64,000 nucleotides of DNA from Patescibacteria group bacterium. Its GTDB lineage: Bacteria; Patescibacteriota; Gracilibacteria; Peribacterales; Peribacteraceae. Under the pieces are notes generated by a model. It searched no databases and was not told the origin of the DNA. It saw only the letters and a list, made by a program, of their open reading frames with translations. Of the stretch, positions 14,967 through 22,784 are shown piece after piece. Numbering within the stretch: position 1 is the stretch's first letter; every line of letters starts with the position of its first letter. The position numbers were made by a program, and so were the translations under genes. The stretch lies in contig JAHIYH010000031.1 in assembly GCA_018814875.1 (NCBI GenBank), positions 111,510 to 175,509 of the forward strand, read 5' to 3'.

Positions 14967-16044
14967 CGCTCCGCGCTTTAGTTTTGCATCAACAAACTCT
15001 TGCAACTCCCCATCAAGCACCGCGTCTGTATCACTCGTCTCAACATTTGTGCGTAGGTCTTTTACCATTTGATATGGCTGTAATACGTAGCTCCTGATTT
15101 GTTGCCCAAAGTCCGCGCTCTTGGTGGCGCCCTTTAATCCTTCTTTTGTCTTCGCTTCTTCTTCGCGTTGTTTCTCCAGTAACTTTGCGCGGAGCATGTT
15201 CATAGCTTGTATTCGATTCTGTTGCTGAGAGCGTTCATTCTGACAAGTCACTGCGATGCTAGAAGGCAAGTGTGTGATGCGCACAGCAGAATCAGTCTTA
15301 TTAACATGTTGTCCTCCTGCACCGCTGGAACGGTAGGTGTCTATGCGTAGTTCCTTCTCATCAATCTCCACCTCCGTAGATTCAGTAAGTTCTGGTAGTA
15401 CTTCAACCAATGCGAAACTTGTTTGCCTCAGGTTCTTTGCATTAAAAGGAGAGAGTCGCACCAGACGATGTGTGCCACGTTCACAGTTAAGATATCCATA
15501 AGCTGGGGAACCTATTACATGTACAGTTACAGATTTGATTCCTGCTTCATGCCCGTCAGTTTTTTCCAGAACGCTTGTTTGCCATCCTTGCCGTTCGCAG
15601 TAGCGAAGATACATTCTAAGAAGCATCTCTGCCCAATCTTGTGCTTCTGTACCTCCTGCACCGGAGCTGATTGTCATATAACAGTTGCCCATATCAAACT
15701 CACCACTTAGATAAAGTTTGACTTCAAGTCCTTTCCATTTCTTCAGCAGTTTTTCAGTTTCTTCTTCCATGCTTTCCCTGTCCGATTCTTCTGCTTCTTT
15801 AATCAGATCTATCAATCCACTGGTTTCTTCGAAAAGTTCACTTACCGGTTCCCATTGAGACTTAAGGCCTTTAAGTTCGGCAAAGAGCGCATTAGCTGCG
15901 TGTTGATCATCCCAAATATTCGGCGCTTGCGACTTGCTCTCTAACTCTAGAATTCTTTGTGGGATCTGCTTTGCATCAAAGAGAGTCCTTCCCCGTGTTT
16001 ACGGCTAGCAATAGCTCCTGCAATTTGGTGATTAGGTCCTCCAT
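14964..16044 (-). CDS. prfB: peptide chain release factor 2 with programmed +1 frameshift
   Basis: 359 residues after frameshifting. ORF1 is 22 codons from ATG 16044 (MEDLITKLQELLLAVNTGKD, SL) and ends CTT TGA. Shifting +1 at CTTT continues DAKQIPQRILELESKSQAPN and through to the end. The body carries RLSPFNAKN (SPF stop-recognition tripeptide, so UGA/UAA) and SSGAGGQHVNKTDSAVRITH (GGQ). A GGGGAAGGA run just upstream of the slip site is the usual stimulatory Shine-Dalgarno. RF2 thus controls its own level by UGA read efficiency. The open frame from 15815 alone would miss the N-terminal 75 residues. Use join 16044..15979 with 15977..14964. Confidence 0.95.
15976..15981 (-). promoter_or_regulatory. 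prfB +1 frameshift site CTTTGA
   Basis: CTT at 15981-15979 and TGA at 15978-15976, followed by T. The purine-rich GGGGAAGGA precedes it by several bases. Direct evidence that UGA is read as stop here. Confidence 0.93.
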
Positions 16045-16109
16045 GGGGAAGGGGGAATGTCTGAGTAGTAGGATACCATGAAATAGCTGTTGTTGGTAGA
16101 ACCATGTTT

Positions 16110-16203
16110 GGATAGTTGGATAGATGGATGGTTGGATGGTTCGCAAGCGATTCTCGTAATATGTCGCCTCTTTAGAGCCATCCAGCCATCCATCTATCCA
16201 ACA
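16110..16203. repeat. word hairpin (GGATGGTT / ATCCATC) with TTCGCAAGCGA loop
   Basis: GTTGGATAGATGGATGGTTG on the left, AGCCATCCATCTATCCAAC on the right. The loop begins GGTTCGCAAGCGATTCTCG, and the TTCGCAAGCGA piece is shared with hairpins at 3430, 19690 and 62484. Between divergent prfB and the PilN-like gene. Confidence 0.8.
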
Positions 16204-16274
16204 TTATAAGAATTTGACAACATCACCATAGTTCTCTGAAATCGTCTTTTCCGCTATAATTAGAGGAAACACAC

Positions 16275-16883
16275 ATGACAAACACTATTTTCTCTCAATC
16301 TCCAGTAGGCCCGTCATTGAGGCACATACTCAAACGAGTTGCGTTACCGTTTTTGCTCTTCTCTGCAGTCCTCTTCGGATTTCTGACACTTTCGTGGTAC
16401 TTGATACTTCCAAGCCTCACCACAATCGAAGTTTCAGGGCAGCAGCGCGACACTATGCAGCTTAAGAAGTATGTTTTGGATCTACAGGCAAATGTACTAG
16501 AGATGGAAGATGTACGTAGAGATCTTGTGACACCTTTACGTTCTGGACTCTATGGTGCCGCAAAGGAGTTTAAATCCTCTGTATCCAGTCCGCTCTTATT
16601 GCGTTCTCAGATATTTGAAATTGCCGCCGACCTCGTTCCAGATCAAAAGGATACTATTCATATCAGCGTGCTTCGCTATAGCCAGAGCAAGAGCACTCTT
16701 CATCTGGAGGGACGTGTGCAAAATGTGGGTCCGCGCAGTATGACGATCCTTGCACAATTTATCGAATCTCTAAAAGAACTCGAGTGGGTATCTGATATTA
16801 ATCTGCCGCGGTTCACGCGCGAGTTAGATGTAGAAAAAGGATACTTCTCTCCTTTTGTTTTTCAGCTTCAGCTAAATGAATAA
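16275..16883 (+). CDS. single-pass membrane protein, PilN-like (type IV pilus alignment complex?)
   Basis: 202 residues. Basic cytoplasmic N-terminus (RHILKRVALP), one membrane helix (about 22-48, FLLFSAVLFGFLTLSWYLIL), then coiled coil QQRDTMQLKKYVLDLQANVL and a mixed alpha/beta domain with LRYSQSKSTLHLEGRVQNVG and SLKELEWVSDINLPRF. The layout and the phrases 'LRLEG...F..SL...W...V' are typical of PilN/GspL-like ferredoxin-fold domains. It overlaps the next gene by 8 nt, a PilO-like protein, as in pilN-pilO. TATAAT (16255-16260) and AGAGGA lie upstream. The pilus assignment is tentative. Confidence 0.55.
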   Translation: MTNTIFSQSPVGPSLRHILKRVALPFLLFSAVLFGFLTLSWYLILPSLTTIEVSGQQRDTMQLKKYVLDLQANVLEMEDVRRDLVTPLRSGLYGAAKEFKSSVSSPLLLRSQIFEIAADLVPDQKDTIHISVLRYSQSKSTLHLEGRVQNVGPRSMTILAQFIESLKELEWVSDINLPRFTRELDVEKGYFSPFVFQLQLNE

Positions 16884-17748
16884 GTACAATGATGATTGTC
16901 GGCTTCTTAGTTCGGGATTTGCAGTCACGGTTGGTGCATTGTTCCTGACAATTTCTGGGTCGCTCATTGTAGAACATATTCAGGTACTTAAGGATGTACA
17001 GAATGTTTCAGTTCCTCTTGTGGCACAGCTAACGGAACTTGAGCGTCGTGAGTCTGCACTCGAGGAACAAGTAGAACTTTCTCAAATTCATGCAGCAGTG
17101 CAAGTGGGATCTATTGGAGAAAAACTTGATATGTATGTGCTGCCAAAAGAGACAGACCTCGATCGTCTAGTTGCAGTGTTTGATCTTCTTTTTGATAATC
17201 TCAGCCGATACGATCTGGTATCGGGTATGTCGGATATAGAAATTGGCGATGTGGTTTCCTTAAACGAAGGAGATGTGAGTGCGCGGTCACTTACCGTTCG
17301 ATTTGCGGCACACGAAGAAGGAATAAATAAAATCCTATATCTTACGCAGCTTGCCGGACTACTCACAGTTGGTGATGCGCTTAGTGATGATGAAGTGGAA
17401 CTCCTTTTCCGCAGTACCGAGGATGAGAATCCCGCAGGCATCGTTGCACTGGAGCAATTCCTTTCGCTGGATCTGATGCGCTATGCGCAAGATGTACGTG
17501 CACACGAAGATCAGCTCAAGCGTTCATTTGCAAGTGAGGCTTTCTCTCATACATTACAGAGTGTGACACAGGGGTCCAAGTTGCGTGATGCTCGGCGCCT
17601 TTTTGAGGGGGACTTTGGAAAGAAGCTTGATGATTCAAATCTGTGGCCACTGCAATTCCTGACGATTCGTGAAGTAGAGTTGAAGGAAGGAGGGGCTGAA
17701 GGATGGTATCGGTTGTCGCTGGAATTACTGGTATGGGAACGGTCATGA
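16876..17748 (+). CDS. single-pass membrane protein, PilO-like
   Basis: 290 residues. A membrane helix near the N-terminus (FAVTVGALFLTISGSLIV) and a coiled coil LVAQLTELERRESALEEQVE are followed by a domain with PKETDLDRLVAVFDLLFDNL and SLTVRFAAHEEGINKILYLT, which resemble the PilO pattern 'P......L...L......G'. The C-terminal half has no clear relative; it may add a second ferredoxin-like domain ending YRLSLELLVWERS. It probably forms a complex with the upstream protein, which it overlaps by 8 nt. Neither PilM, PilT nor a pilin gene is in the window, so the assignment rests on architecture only. Confidence 0.5.
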   Translation: MNKYNDDCRLLSSGFAVTVGALFLTISGSLIVEHIQVLKDVQNVSVPLVAQLTELERRESALEEQVELSQIHAAVQVGSIGEKLDMYVLPKETDLDRLVAVFDLLFDNLSRYDLVSGMSDIEIGDVVSLNEGDVSARSLTVRFAAHEEGINKILYLTQLAGLLTVGDALSDDEVELLFRSTEDENPAGIVALEQFLSLDLMRYAQDVRAHEDQLKRSFASEAFSHTLQSVTQGSKLRDARRLFEGDFGKKLDDSNLWPLQFLTIREVELKEGGAEGWYRLSLELLVWERS

Positions 17749-17754
17749 TCAGCT

Positions 17755-17832
17755 TCGTTAGCTGCATTAGCTTCATTAGGAAAATCTTGGTACAACTCCT
17801 AACGAAGCTAAAGAAGCTAATGCAGCTACATT
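17755..17832. repeat. word hairpin (AGCTTCGTTAGC / GCTAACGAAGCT)
   Basis: CAGCTTCGTTAGCTGCATTAGC on the left, AACGAAGCTAAAGAAGCTAA then TGCAGC on the right, with loop TAGGAAAATCTTGGTACAACTCC. Between the PilO-like gene and infC. Confidence 0.78.
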
Positions 17833-17895
17833 TTCCTTGTTCTTTTGGCTTATATTCGTTTTACTATCTGAGTTGATTTAGAATTCCCCCAAATA

Positions 17896-18462
17896 ATTCT
17901 GCAGAAACGTCGCAAATATATCGGTTCCCAAAAGCGCGAAAGGCGCCCACGTATTAATGAACAAATTCGTGCACCTGAGGTGCTTCTGGTTGAAGAAGAG
18001 GATGCGGAGAAGTTGAGTTTGGCGGAGGCTCTTGAGCGTGCCAAGGGGTTAGAGCTCGATTTGATTGAAGTCTCACCAAAAGCGAAGCCACCTGTTGTGA
18101 AGATCGGAGACTTTGGGCAGTATTTGTATCATATTAAAAAGAAAGAGCGTAAGCAGCGGGCACACACCAAGCAGACGGAAGTCAAAACTCTGCGTTTTGG
18201 ATTTCGCACTGAGCAACATGATCTAGATCGTTTGATAGAGCGTGCGAAAGAATTCTTTGCTGATCGTCACTTGGTCAAATTTGTAGTCCGGTTGCGCGGG
18301 CGTGAAAATACCAACAAGACCTATGCACGCGAGAAGCTTGCTACTTTGGTCAAAAATATGGTCGATGTCTGTGAGGTGGAGAGGGATATCATGCTACAGG
18401 GGAATCAGTTTATTGTTATTCTGCGGGCAAAGAGGAGCGGTGGGGAAAAGAAAGCTGAGTAA
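17896..18462 (+). CDS. infC: translation initiation factor IF-3 (AUU start)
   Basis: About 188 residues. It binds the 30S subunit and checks start-codon pairing. RPRINEQIRAPEVLLVEEED is the N-domain start, DLIEVSPKAKPPVVKIGDFG the linker region, and VKTLRFGFRTEQHDLDRLIE with VVRLRGRENTNK the C-domain. The first ATG/GTG/TTG in frame (GTG 17980) would cut the N-domain. The frame is open only back to a TGA at about 17871, and no standard start codon lies between. ATT at 17896 is the likely start, as infC famously uses AUU for self-repression. TAGAAT (17878-17883) gives a very short leader. First gene of infC-rpmI-rplT. Confidence 0.9.
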   Translation: MLQKRRKYIGSQKRERRPRINEQIRAPEVLLVEEEDAEKLSLAEALERAKGLELDLIEVSPKAKPPVVKIGDFGQYLYHIKKKERKQRAHTKQTEVKTLRFGFRTEQHDLDRLIERAKEFFADRHLVKFVVRLRGRENTNKTYAREKLATLVKNMVDVCEVERDIMLQGNQFIVILRAKRSGGEKKAE

Positions 18463-18545
18463 GGGCTAGGGCTAGGGCTTGGGTCGAGTATTTTGGTGTA
18501 GATCATAGCTGGTTTTTCCCTAGCTCAAGCCCAAGCCCTAGCCCC
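18463..18545. repeat. word hairpin (GGGCTA / TAGCCC)
   Basis: GGGCTAGGGCTAGGGCTTGGG against CCCTAGCTCAAGCCCAAGCC and CTAGCCCC. Starts at the infC stop codon, inside the operon, where it would form a stable mRNA hairpin between infC and rpmI. Confidence 0.8.
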
Positions 18546-18600
18546 ATTTAATACACTTTTTTCTTCCACAAACCTTTACTCATGGCTAAACTTCCCCAGC

Positions 18601-18795
18601 ATGCCCAAGCAAAAGTCACACAGCGGCGCTAAAAAGCGAGTCCGAAGGACAGGAAGCGGTAAAATCGTTCTCAAACGAGCGGGCCGTAATCACTTGCTTC
18701 AGCAAAAGAGCACTAGGCAGAAGAACCTAAACAGAACTCTTATTCCAGAAAAATCTGAGCACAAGACTCTTAAATCATTACTTCCTTATCTTTAG
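18601..18795 (+). CDS. rpmI: 50S ribosomal protein bL35
   Basis: 64 residues: [44 protein letters not shown]..., matching bL35 throughout (KTH.GA.KR...TGSGK.......H.L..K). Small, very basic, buried near the L20 region of the large subunit. It sits in the standard order infC-rpmI-rplT. An out-of-frame ATG at 18582 is not the start. Confidence 0.96.
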   Translation: MPKQKSHSGAKKRVRRTGSGKIVLKRAGRNHLLQQKSTRQKNLNRTLIPEKSEHKTLKSLLPYL

Positions 18796-18803
18796 ACCCT
18801 CCA

Positions 18804-18824
18804 CCACGAGCAAGATGCTCGTGG
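18804..18824. promoter_or_regulatory. hairpin between rpmI and rplT
   Basis: CCACGAGCA-AGA-TGCTCGTGG, a perfect 9-bp stem with a 3-nt loop and no T-run. In this operon L20 often represses translation by binding the leader RNA, so this stem could be part of such a site or a processing signal. The role is inferred. Confidence 0.6.
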
Positions 18825-18843
18825 GACCCCTCCCACTAATATC

Positions 18844-19185
18844 ATGAGAGTAAAAACAGGTGTTGCTAGGCACAGACGTCACAAGAAGATTCGCGCTCTC
18901 ACGAAGGGGTATCGTGGTATGCGTCGTACATCATTTAAAAAAGCAAATGAAGCAGTAATGAAGGCAGGACAGCATGCTTACATCGATCGCAAAAAGAAGA
19001 AGCGCACTTTCCGCGCACTCTGGATCACACGTCTTAGTGCAGCTGTTCGTGAGCGTGGAATTAACTATTCACGTTTTGTAAAAGGACTTAAGGATAAGAA
19101 CATCGAGATCAACCGCAAGGCGCTCTCTGAGCTCGCGATTCACGAGCCTAAAGTGTTTGATAAGATTGTTGATTCTGTTAAATAA
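18844..19185 (+). CDS. rplT: 50S ribosomal protein bL20
   Basis: 113 residues: MRVKTGVARHRRHKKIRALT, KGYRGMRRTSFKKANEAVMK, AGQHAYIDRKKKKRTFRALW, ITRLSAAVRERGINYSRF. A long basic N-terminal helix followed by a globular domain, as in all bL20. Needed for early 50S assembly and known to autoregulate rpmI-rplT in several bacteria. Ends at the word hairpin 19186-19258. Confidence 0.97.
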   Translation: MRVKTGVARHRRHKKIRALTKGYRGMRRTSFKKANEAVMKAGQHAYIDRKKKKRTFRALWITRLSAAVRERGINYSRFVKGLKDKNIEINRKALSELAIHEPKVFDKIVDSVK

Positions 19186-19258
19186 AGTCGAAAGGTCGAA
19201 ATGTCCAAAAGTCTAAAACCGTGAGCTATGTTTGTGACATTTCGACCTTTCGACTTTA
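19186..19258. repeat. word hairpin (GTCGAAAG / CTTTCGAC)
   Basis: AAAGTCGAAAGGTCGAAATGTC faces GACATTTCGACCTTTCGACT (mirror arms) with loop CAAAAGTCTAAAACCGTGAGCTATGTTTGT. Followed by TTTATTTATT. Probably a bidirectional terminator between convergent rplT and 19256-19648. The same words make the hairpin at 39892-39965. Confidence 0.82.
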
Positions 19259-19648
19259 TTTATTCATACCTACAAGCAGCTTCTGTCCTTCTCCAAAGAG
19301 CTGGGTGGCCATCATATCTACTACGGCACCAAAGATTGCAGCAATGATCATGGTTTTCCAAAACAGCGGTGGATCTGGCCATGTGTAGATTGTGTAATCA
19401 AGGTGAACAAAGGCGGCCATAACAGCGCCGCGCATCAGAGGGTGGATGCGGAATTTCATCATGGGATTCCACGTTATAACACCTGCCAATGTAATAAAGG
19501 CTCCAATTAAGATCCCGTTTATAATCATTGCTGCTTGTACCATTTGTACGTTATCTACTAATTCCTGTGGCAATGTGAATGCAATCAGGATTGATGCAGC
19601 GAGACAAACTAAGATACAGAAAGTTTTGCGTTTGAAAAAAGGAGTCAT
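19256..19648 (-). CDS. hypothetical four-helix membrane protein
   Basis: 130 residues from ATG 19648 (MTPFFKRKTFCILVCLAASI). About four hydrophobic segments: ILVCLAASILIAFTLP, AAMIINGILIGAFITLAG, a re-entrant stretch around MRGAVMAAFVHLDYTIYTW, and MIIAAIFGAVVDMMATQLFG. Short basic N-terminus. I do not recognise the family; the HLDYTIYTW motif is the only distinctive charged element within the membrane. The frame extends to 19696 but with unrelated residues. Convergent with rplT. Confidence 0.6.
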   Translation of the reverse strand: MTPFFKRKTFCILVCLAASILIAFTLPQELVDNVQMVQAAMIINGILIGAFITLAGVITWNPMMKFRIHPLMRGAVMAAFVHLDYTIYTWPDPPLFWKTMIIAAIFGAVVDMMATQLFGEGQKLLVGMNK

Positions 19649-19689
19649 AGTATTGAGGAGTTTGGCTGTTGTCGTTGATGGAATCAATT

Positions 19690-19785
19690 GTCCCATTGCT
19701 CCATTGTTCCATTGTTATATTGCATTGATTTGGTGGTCGCTTGCGAACAATGGAACCATGAATCAATGGAACAATAGCAAGTAGG
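19690..19785. repeat. word hairpin (CCATTGTTCC / GGAACAATGG)
   Basis: CCCATTGCTCCATTGTTCCA on the left, GAACAATGGAACCATGAATC and AATGGAACAATAG on the right, and loop TTTGGTGGTCGCTTGCGAAC. Same word set and loop as 3430-3520 and 62484-62632. Confidence 0.8.
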
Positions 19786-19808
19786 TGCGTCTTTAATATG
19801 AACGATGA

Positions 19809-20429
19809 TTATTCTTCCAACGAGGCTTTAATTCTCATTGTAGCAATGATGCCCGCGCGCTCAGTTTCATCTAGTTTCATTGTGATGTACTTAACGGTCT
19901 CCTGAAGATCTGGGATCATCTTGTGCTCCAAAGCGTTTACACGTCTGCGTGTTGTCTCTAATTCGATTGCCATGCTCTCTGCTTGTTTCTCGATCTGTGC
20001 CAGTTCAATCAGTGTCTCAAAAAGATCATCGAATGCGTCGATTGACTTGTCGAGCAGTGCGTTACTTCCAGAGAAGCCGTAGTTTTTGATAGAACCTTCC
20101 TTCTTAATCTTGAAGAAGGGGATACGCACACTCATCACGTTCTTGGTTTGTACATCAAGCGAGATCTTCGCCTCTGGGCTGGAGAGGGCGTTCTTCAGCT
20201 CTGCGTCGCTTAGCCACATAGAAGCCATCAAGAAGGCTCTAAAGGCCTCTCCAAGCTCTTGTTCTACCTTCTCGCGCAGACTCTTAGCTCTACGGATAAT
20301 GCTCATAAACTGCTGCATGAGTCCGTCTTGTTTATCTTTGAGTAGTTTATGGCCTCGCTTCGCCGACTTAGCGCGACGCTTGAGGTCCATTAATGCCATA
20401 CGGGTTGGGTTTACTCTTAGTAATGCCAT
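19809..20429 (-). CDS. atpD: V/A-type ATPase subunit D (central stalk)
   Basis: 206 residues. MALLRVNPTRMALMDLKRRA is the subunit D N-terminal motif ('NPTRM.L..LK..L..A..GH.LLK.K.D.L'), followed by long coiled-coil helices and the C-terminal RRRVNALEHKMIPDLQETVK that closes the antiparallel pair. It is the rotating shaft inside the A3B3 head. Last subunit gene of the operon, separated from atpB by a membrane protein gene. The AAAATTAAAAATT words at 20437-20470 precede it. Confidence 0.95.
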   Translation of the reverse strand: MALLRVNPTRMALMDLKRRAKSAKRGHKLLKDKQDGLMQQFMSIIRRAKSLREKVEQELGEAFRAFLMASMWLSDAELKNALSSPEAKISLDVQTKNVMSVRIPFFKIKKEGSIKNYGFSGSNALLDKSIDAFDDLFETLIELAQIEKQAESMAIELETTRRRVNALEHKMIPDLQETVKYITMKLDETERAGIIATMRIKASLEE

Positions 20430-20482
20430 GCTGACGGAATGAAAAATTAAAAATTAAAAATTAAAAATTGTGAAGTCATAGG

Positions 20483-21172
20483 TTAGGTATGTTTAGGTAG
20501 CTTCTTGATTTCTGCGTAAAGGAGAATCGTTGAGAGTGTGAATATCAATATTGTGAATGACATCAGTACACTAGTGAGGATGTAAACTATTGGGATAAGT
20601 CTTGGATCAAATTCGTAAACAACTTCACCTAGGATTCCTGAAATGATTATTACTGGAACGAACATTACAAAACAAATACCTACAAGATATAAGAGTGCAG
20701 TCCATGTGTGTCCGTATACTACTTCTTTGCTCTTCTGGAGAGCGAGCCTATAACCTGAATCTTCGCAGACAATCACTACATGATAGAATGCAGTGCGGAT
20801 GCCATAGATAATTCCTGGGATGATTAGCAGGAGTGCCCAGAAGAATGTAAAAATGTCGCGCAGGATTCCTGTGATGAATAAATTTAGGACGTACTTTCCT
20901 CCTTCTTTGCGAACAACGGCGAAGGAAGTTCGTGCGCGGCCTGCCTTGCTCTTGATCATGCGTCTGCCTACTACCAATACGCACGCCACTCCCCAGATTA
21001 GTACAAGAGAGAGTGCGAGCTGAATTGCGAATAGCAGAATAAGAGGACGGATATCCGTCTGACCCCAAACAAATTCATTATTAAAGGCAGGATGATTCTC
21101 CAATATCTCACTGCTGATTGTAAGTGCAGAAAGTGGCAAGATCATCAGCCATAGTACTACAGAGTTCAACAC
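20483..21172 (-). CDS. polytopic membrane protein inside the ATPase operon
   Basis: 229 residues from GTG 21172 with about five membrane helices (residues 1-17, 45-66, 110-128, 155-180, 192-216), resembling the DUF975/GPDPase-membrane-like group with 'F.....PGI....R......V......ALKKS'. In-frame codons upstream continue sensibly (IFSLIGTSWEFYRKHPV), and the 'SW.FYRKHP' helix is typical for the true N-terminus of this kind of protein. However, no ATG, GTG or TTG exists between it and a TAG at about 21250. It may start at an AUU (about 21223) or have lost its start. Its position between atpB and atpD suggests a role in ATPase assembly or simply shared transcription. Confidence 0.6.
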   Translation of the reverse strand: MLNSVVLWLMILPLSALTISSEILENHPAFNNEFVWGQTDIRPLILLFAIQLALSLVLIWGVACVLVVGRRMIKSKAGRARTSFAVVRKEGGKYVLNLFITGILRDIFTFFWALLLIIPGIIYGIRTAFYHVVIVCEDSGYRLALQKSKEVVYGHTWTALLYLVGICFVMFVPVIIISGILGEVVYEFDPRLIPIVYILTSVLMSFTILIFTLSTILLYAEIKKLPKHT

Positions 21173-21254
21173 AGGATGTTTACGGTAGAACTCCCAGGAG
21201 GTGCCGATGAGGGAGAAAATGTTTGGAATGGGAAGGTTGGTGGGTGCGGACTAG

Positions 21255-21326
21255 AATGGTGACAAATTGACAATTGACAATTTAAAATTGACAATTAATT
21301 GTCAATTGTCCATTATCCATTGTCAA
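21255..21326. repeat. word hairpin (TTGACAA / TTGTCAA)
   Basis: GACAAATTGACAATTGACAA and AATTGACAATTAA on the left, AATTGTCAATTGTCC and CATTGTCAATTTTC on the right. The right arm enters the 3' end of atpB. The same words are used at 24625-24655 and 47610-47705. Confidence 0.78.
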
Positions 21327-22746
21327 TTTTCTTCATGTACTTATCAACATATTCGTCTTTGACACGTTTCAATTCTTCTCGTGGTAATTCGGTGAGCAGA
21401 TTCCATCCAATCTCCAACGACTTGAAGATCGAACGGTTTTCGGTTTCACCTTGTTGGATGAATTCTTTTTCGAAACGTTCTGAGAACTTAAGGAACGCTT
21501 TATCTGTATCATTAAGTGAGGATTCACCTAGGATTACAGCAAGTTCACGTACTTCTACTCCACGTGCGTATGCAGCGGTGAGTTGAGCGTCCATGTTCGA
21601 GTGATCTTCGCGTGTTTTTCCTTTGCCCTGAGCCTTTGGCTTAAGACGCGAGAGAGATCCCATAGGAATAATCGGCGGGAAGATTCCTTTCTGGTGCAAT
21701 CCTCGGTCGAGGAGAATCTGTCCTTCCGTGATATATCCGGTAAGATCAGGAATTGGGTGAGTCACATCATCTTCCGGCATACTTAGGATAGGAATCTGTG
21801 TGATGGAACCATTCCGTCCGCGGATACGCCCTGCGCGCTCGTACAATGTTGCAAGGTCAGTGTATAGGTAACCTGGATATCCACGTCTTCCTGGAACTTC
21901 TTTACGAGCAGCGGATACTTCACGCAGGGCCTCACAATAGTTTGTCATATCTGTGAGGATAACTGTTACGTGATAGTCTTTTTCGTATGCCAAGTATTCC
22001 GCTACAGTTAGCGCCAAACGTGGGGTAGCAATTCTCTCAACTACCGGATTATCTGCAGTGTTGATAAACATTACTGCTCTGGAGAGCGCGCCTGTCTTTT
22101 CTAATTCTTGTTGGAAGTATTGAGCTTCTGCAAAGGTTACTCCCATAGCAGCGAACACAACCGCGAACTTCTCGTCTGCTTTTTCGGTCTTACCTTCCTT
22201 AGCTTCTACTCCGGTTGCAATCTCTTCGTCGGTTAAAACACGTGCCTGACGAGCGATCTGTGCTGCGATCTGATTGTGTGGAAGTCCTGCTCCGGAGAAG
22301 ATAGGTAGCTTTTGTCCTCGCACCAAAGTATTCAAAGTATCGATAGTAGAGATACCAGTTTGAATAAAGTCATCCGGATACTCACGTGAGTACGGGTTGA
22401 TTGGCGCACCGTTAATATCTAGTTTCTTCTCTGGAACGATATTCGGTCCTCCATCAATTGGTCGACCAGAGCCTGAGAACACTCGTCCTAGAATGTCTTC
22501 AGATACACCAATTTCGAAGGCGCGATTTAGGAAGCGAACCTTGGTTCCTTCGGTGGTAGCGCCTTGAGCGTCCTCGAACATCTGGACGACGGCCATACCT
22601 TCGCGTGCCTCTAGAACTTTTCCCAGGCGCTTCTTGCCATTTGTAAGTTCGATCTCGCAGAGTTCATCGTAGCTGACTCCTTCGACTCCCTCTACGATCA
22701 TAAGGGGACCTGCGATATCGGTAACGGTTTTGTAAGCGGTTGACAT
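21313..22746 (-). CDS. atpB: V/A-type ATPase subunit B (non-catalytic)
   Basis: 477 residues. [20 protein letters not shown] begins the beta-barrel, followed by [37 protein letters not shown] (degenerate P-loop, as expected for B) and the [29 protein letters not shown] region. A-type B subunits bind nucleotide poorly and alternate with A in the hexamer. The C-terminal [10 protein letters not shown].....SLEIGWNLL is standard. Length is normal. Separated from atpA by GTGAAAAGTGAA words (22748-22785). Confidence 0.97.
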   Translation of the reverse strand: MSTAYKTVTDIAGPLMIVEGVEGVSYDELCEIELTNGKKRLGKVLEAREGMAVVQMFEDAQGATTEGTKVRFLNRAFEIGVSEDILGRVFSGSGRPIDGGPNIVPEKKLDINGAPINPYSREYPDDFIQTGISTIDTLNTLVRGQKLPIFSGAGLPHNQIAAQIARQARVLTDEEIATGVEAKEGKTEKADEKFAVVFAAMGVTFAEAQYFQQELEKTGALSRAVMFINTADNPVVERIATPRLALTVAEYLAYEKDYHVTVILTDMTNYCEALREVSAARKEVPGRRGYPGYLYTDLATLYERAGRIRGRNGSITQIPILSMPEDDVTHPIPDLTGYITEGQILLDRGLHQKGIFPPIIPMGSLSRLKPKAQGKGKTREDHSNMDAQLTAAYARGVEVRELAVILGESSLNDTDKAFLKFSERFEKEFIQQGETENRSIFKSLEIGWNLLTELPREELKRVKDEYVDKYMKKIDNG

Positions 22747-22784
22747 ATTAGAGAAGTGAAAAGTGAATAGTGAAAAGTGAAAAG

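Noticed and set aside
15815..15815. ATG 15815 as start of RF2
   Set aside because: Would omit the N-terminal domain; the frameshifted upstream ORF matches RF2.
17980..17980. GTG 17980 as start of IF-3
   Set aside because: Falls inside the conserved N-domain (APEVLLVEE); upstream residues RPRINEQI are clearly IF-3.
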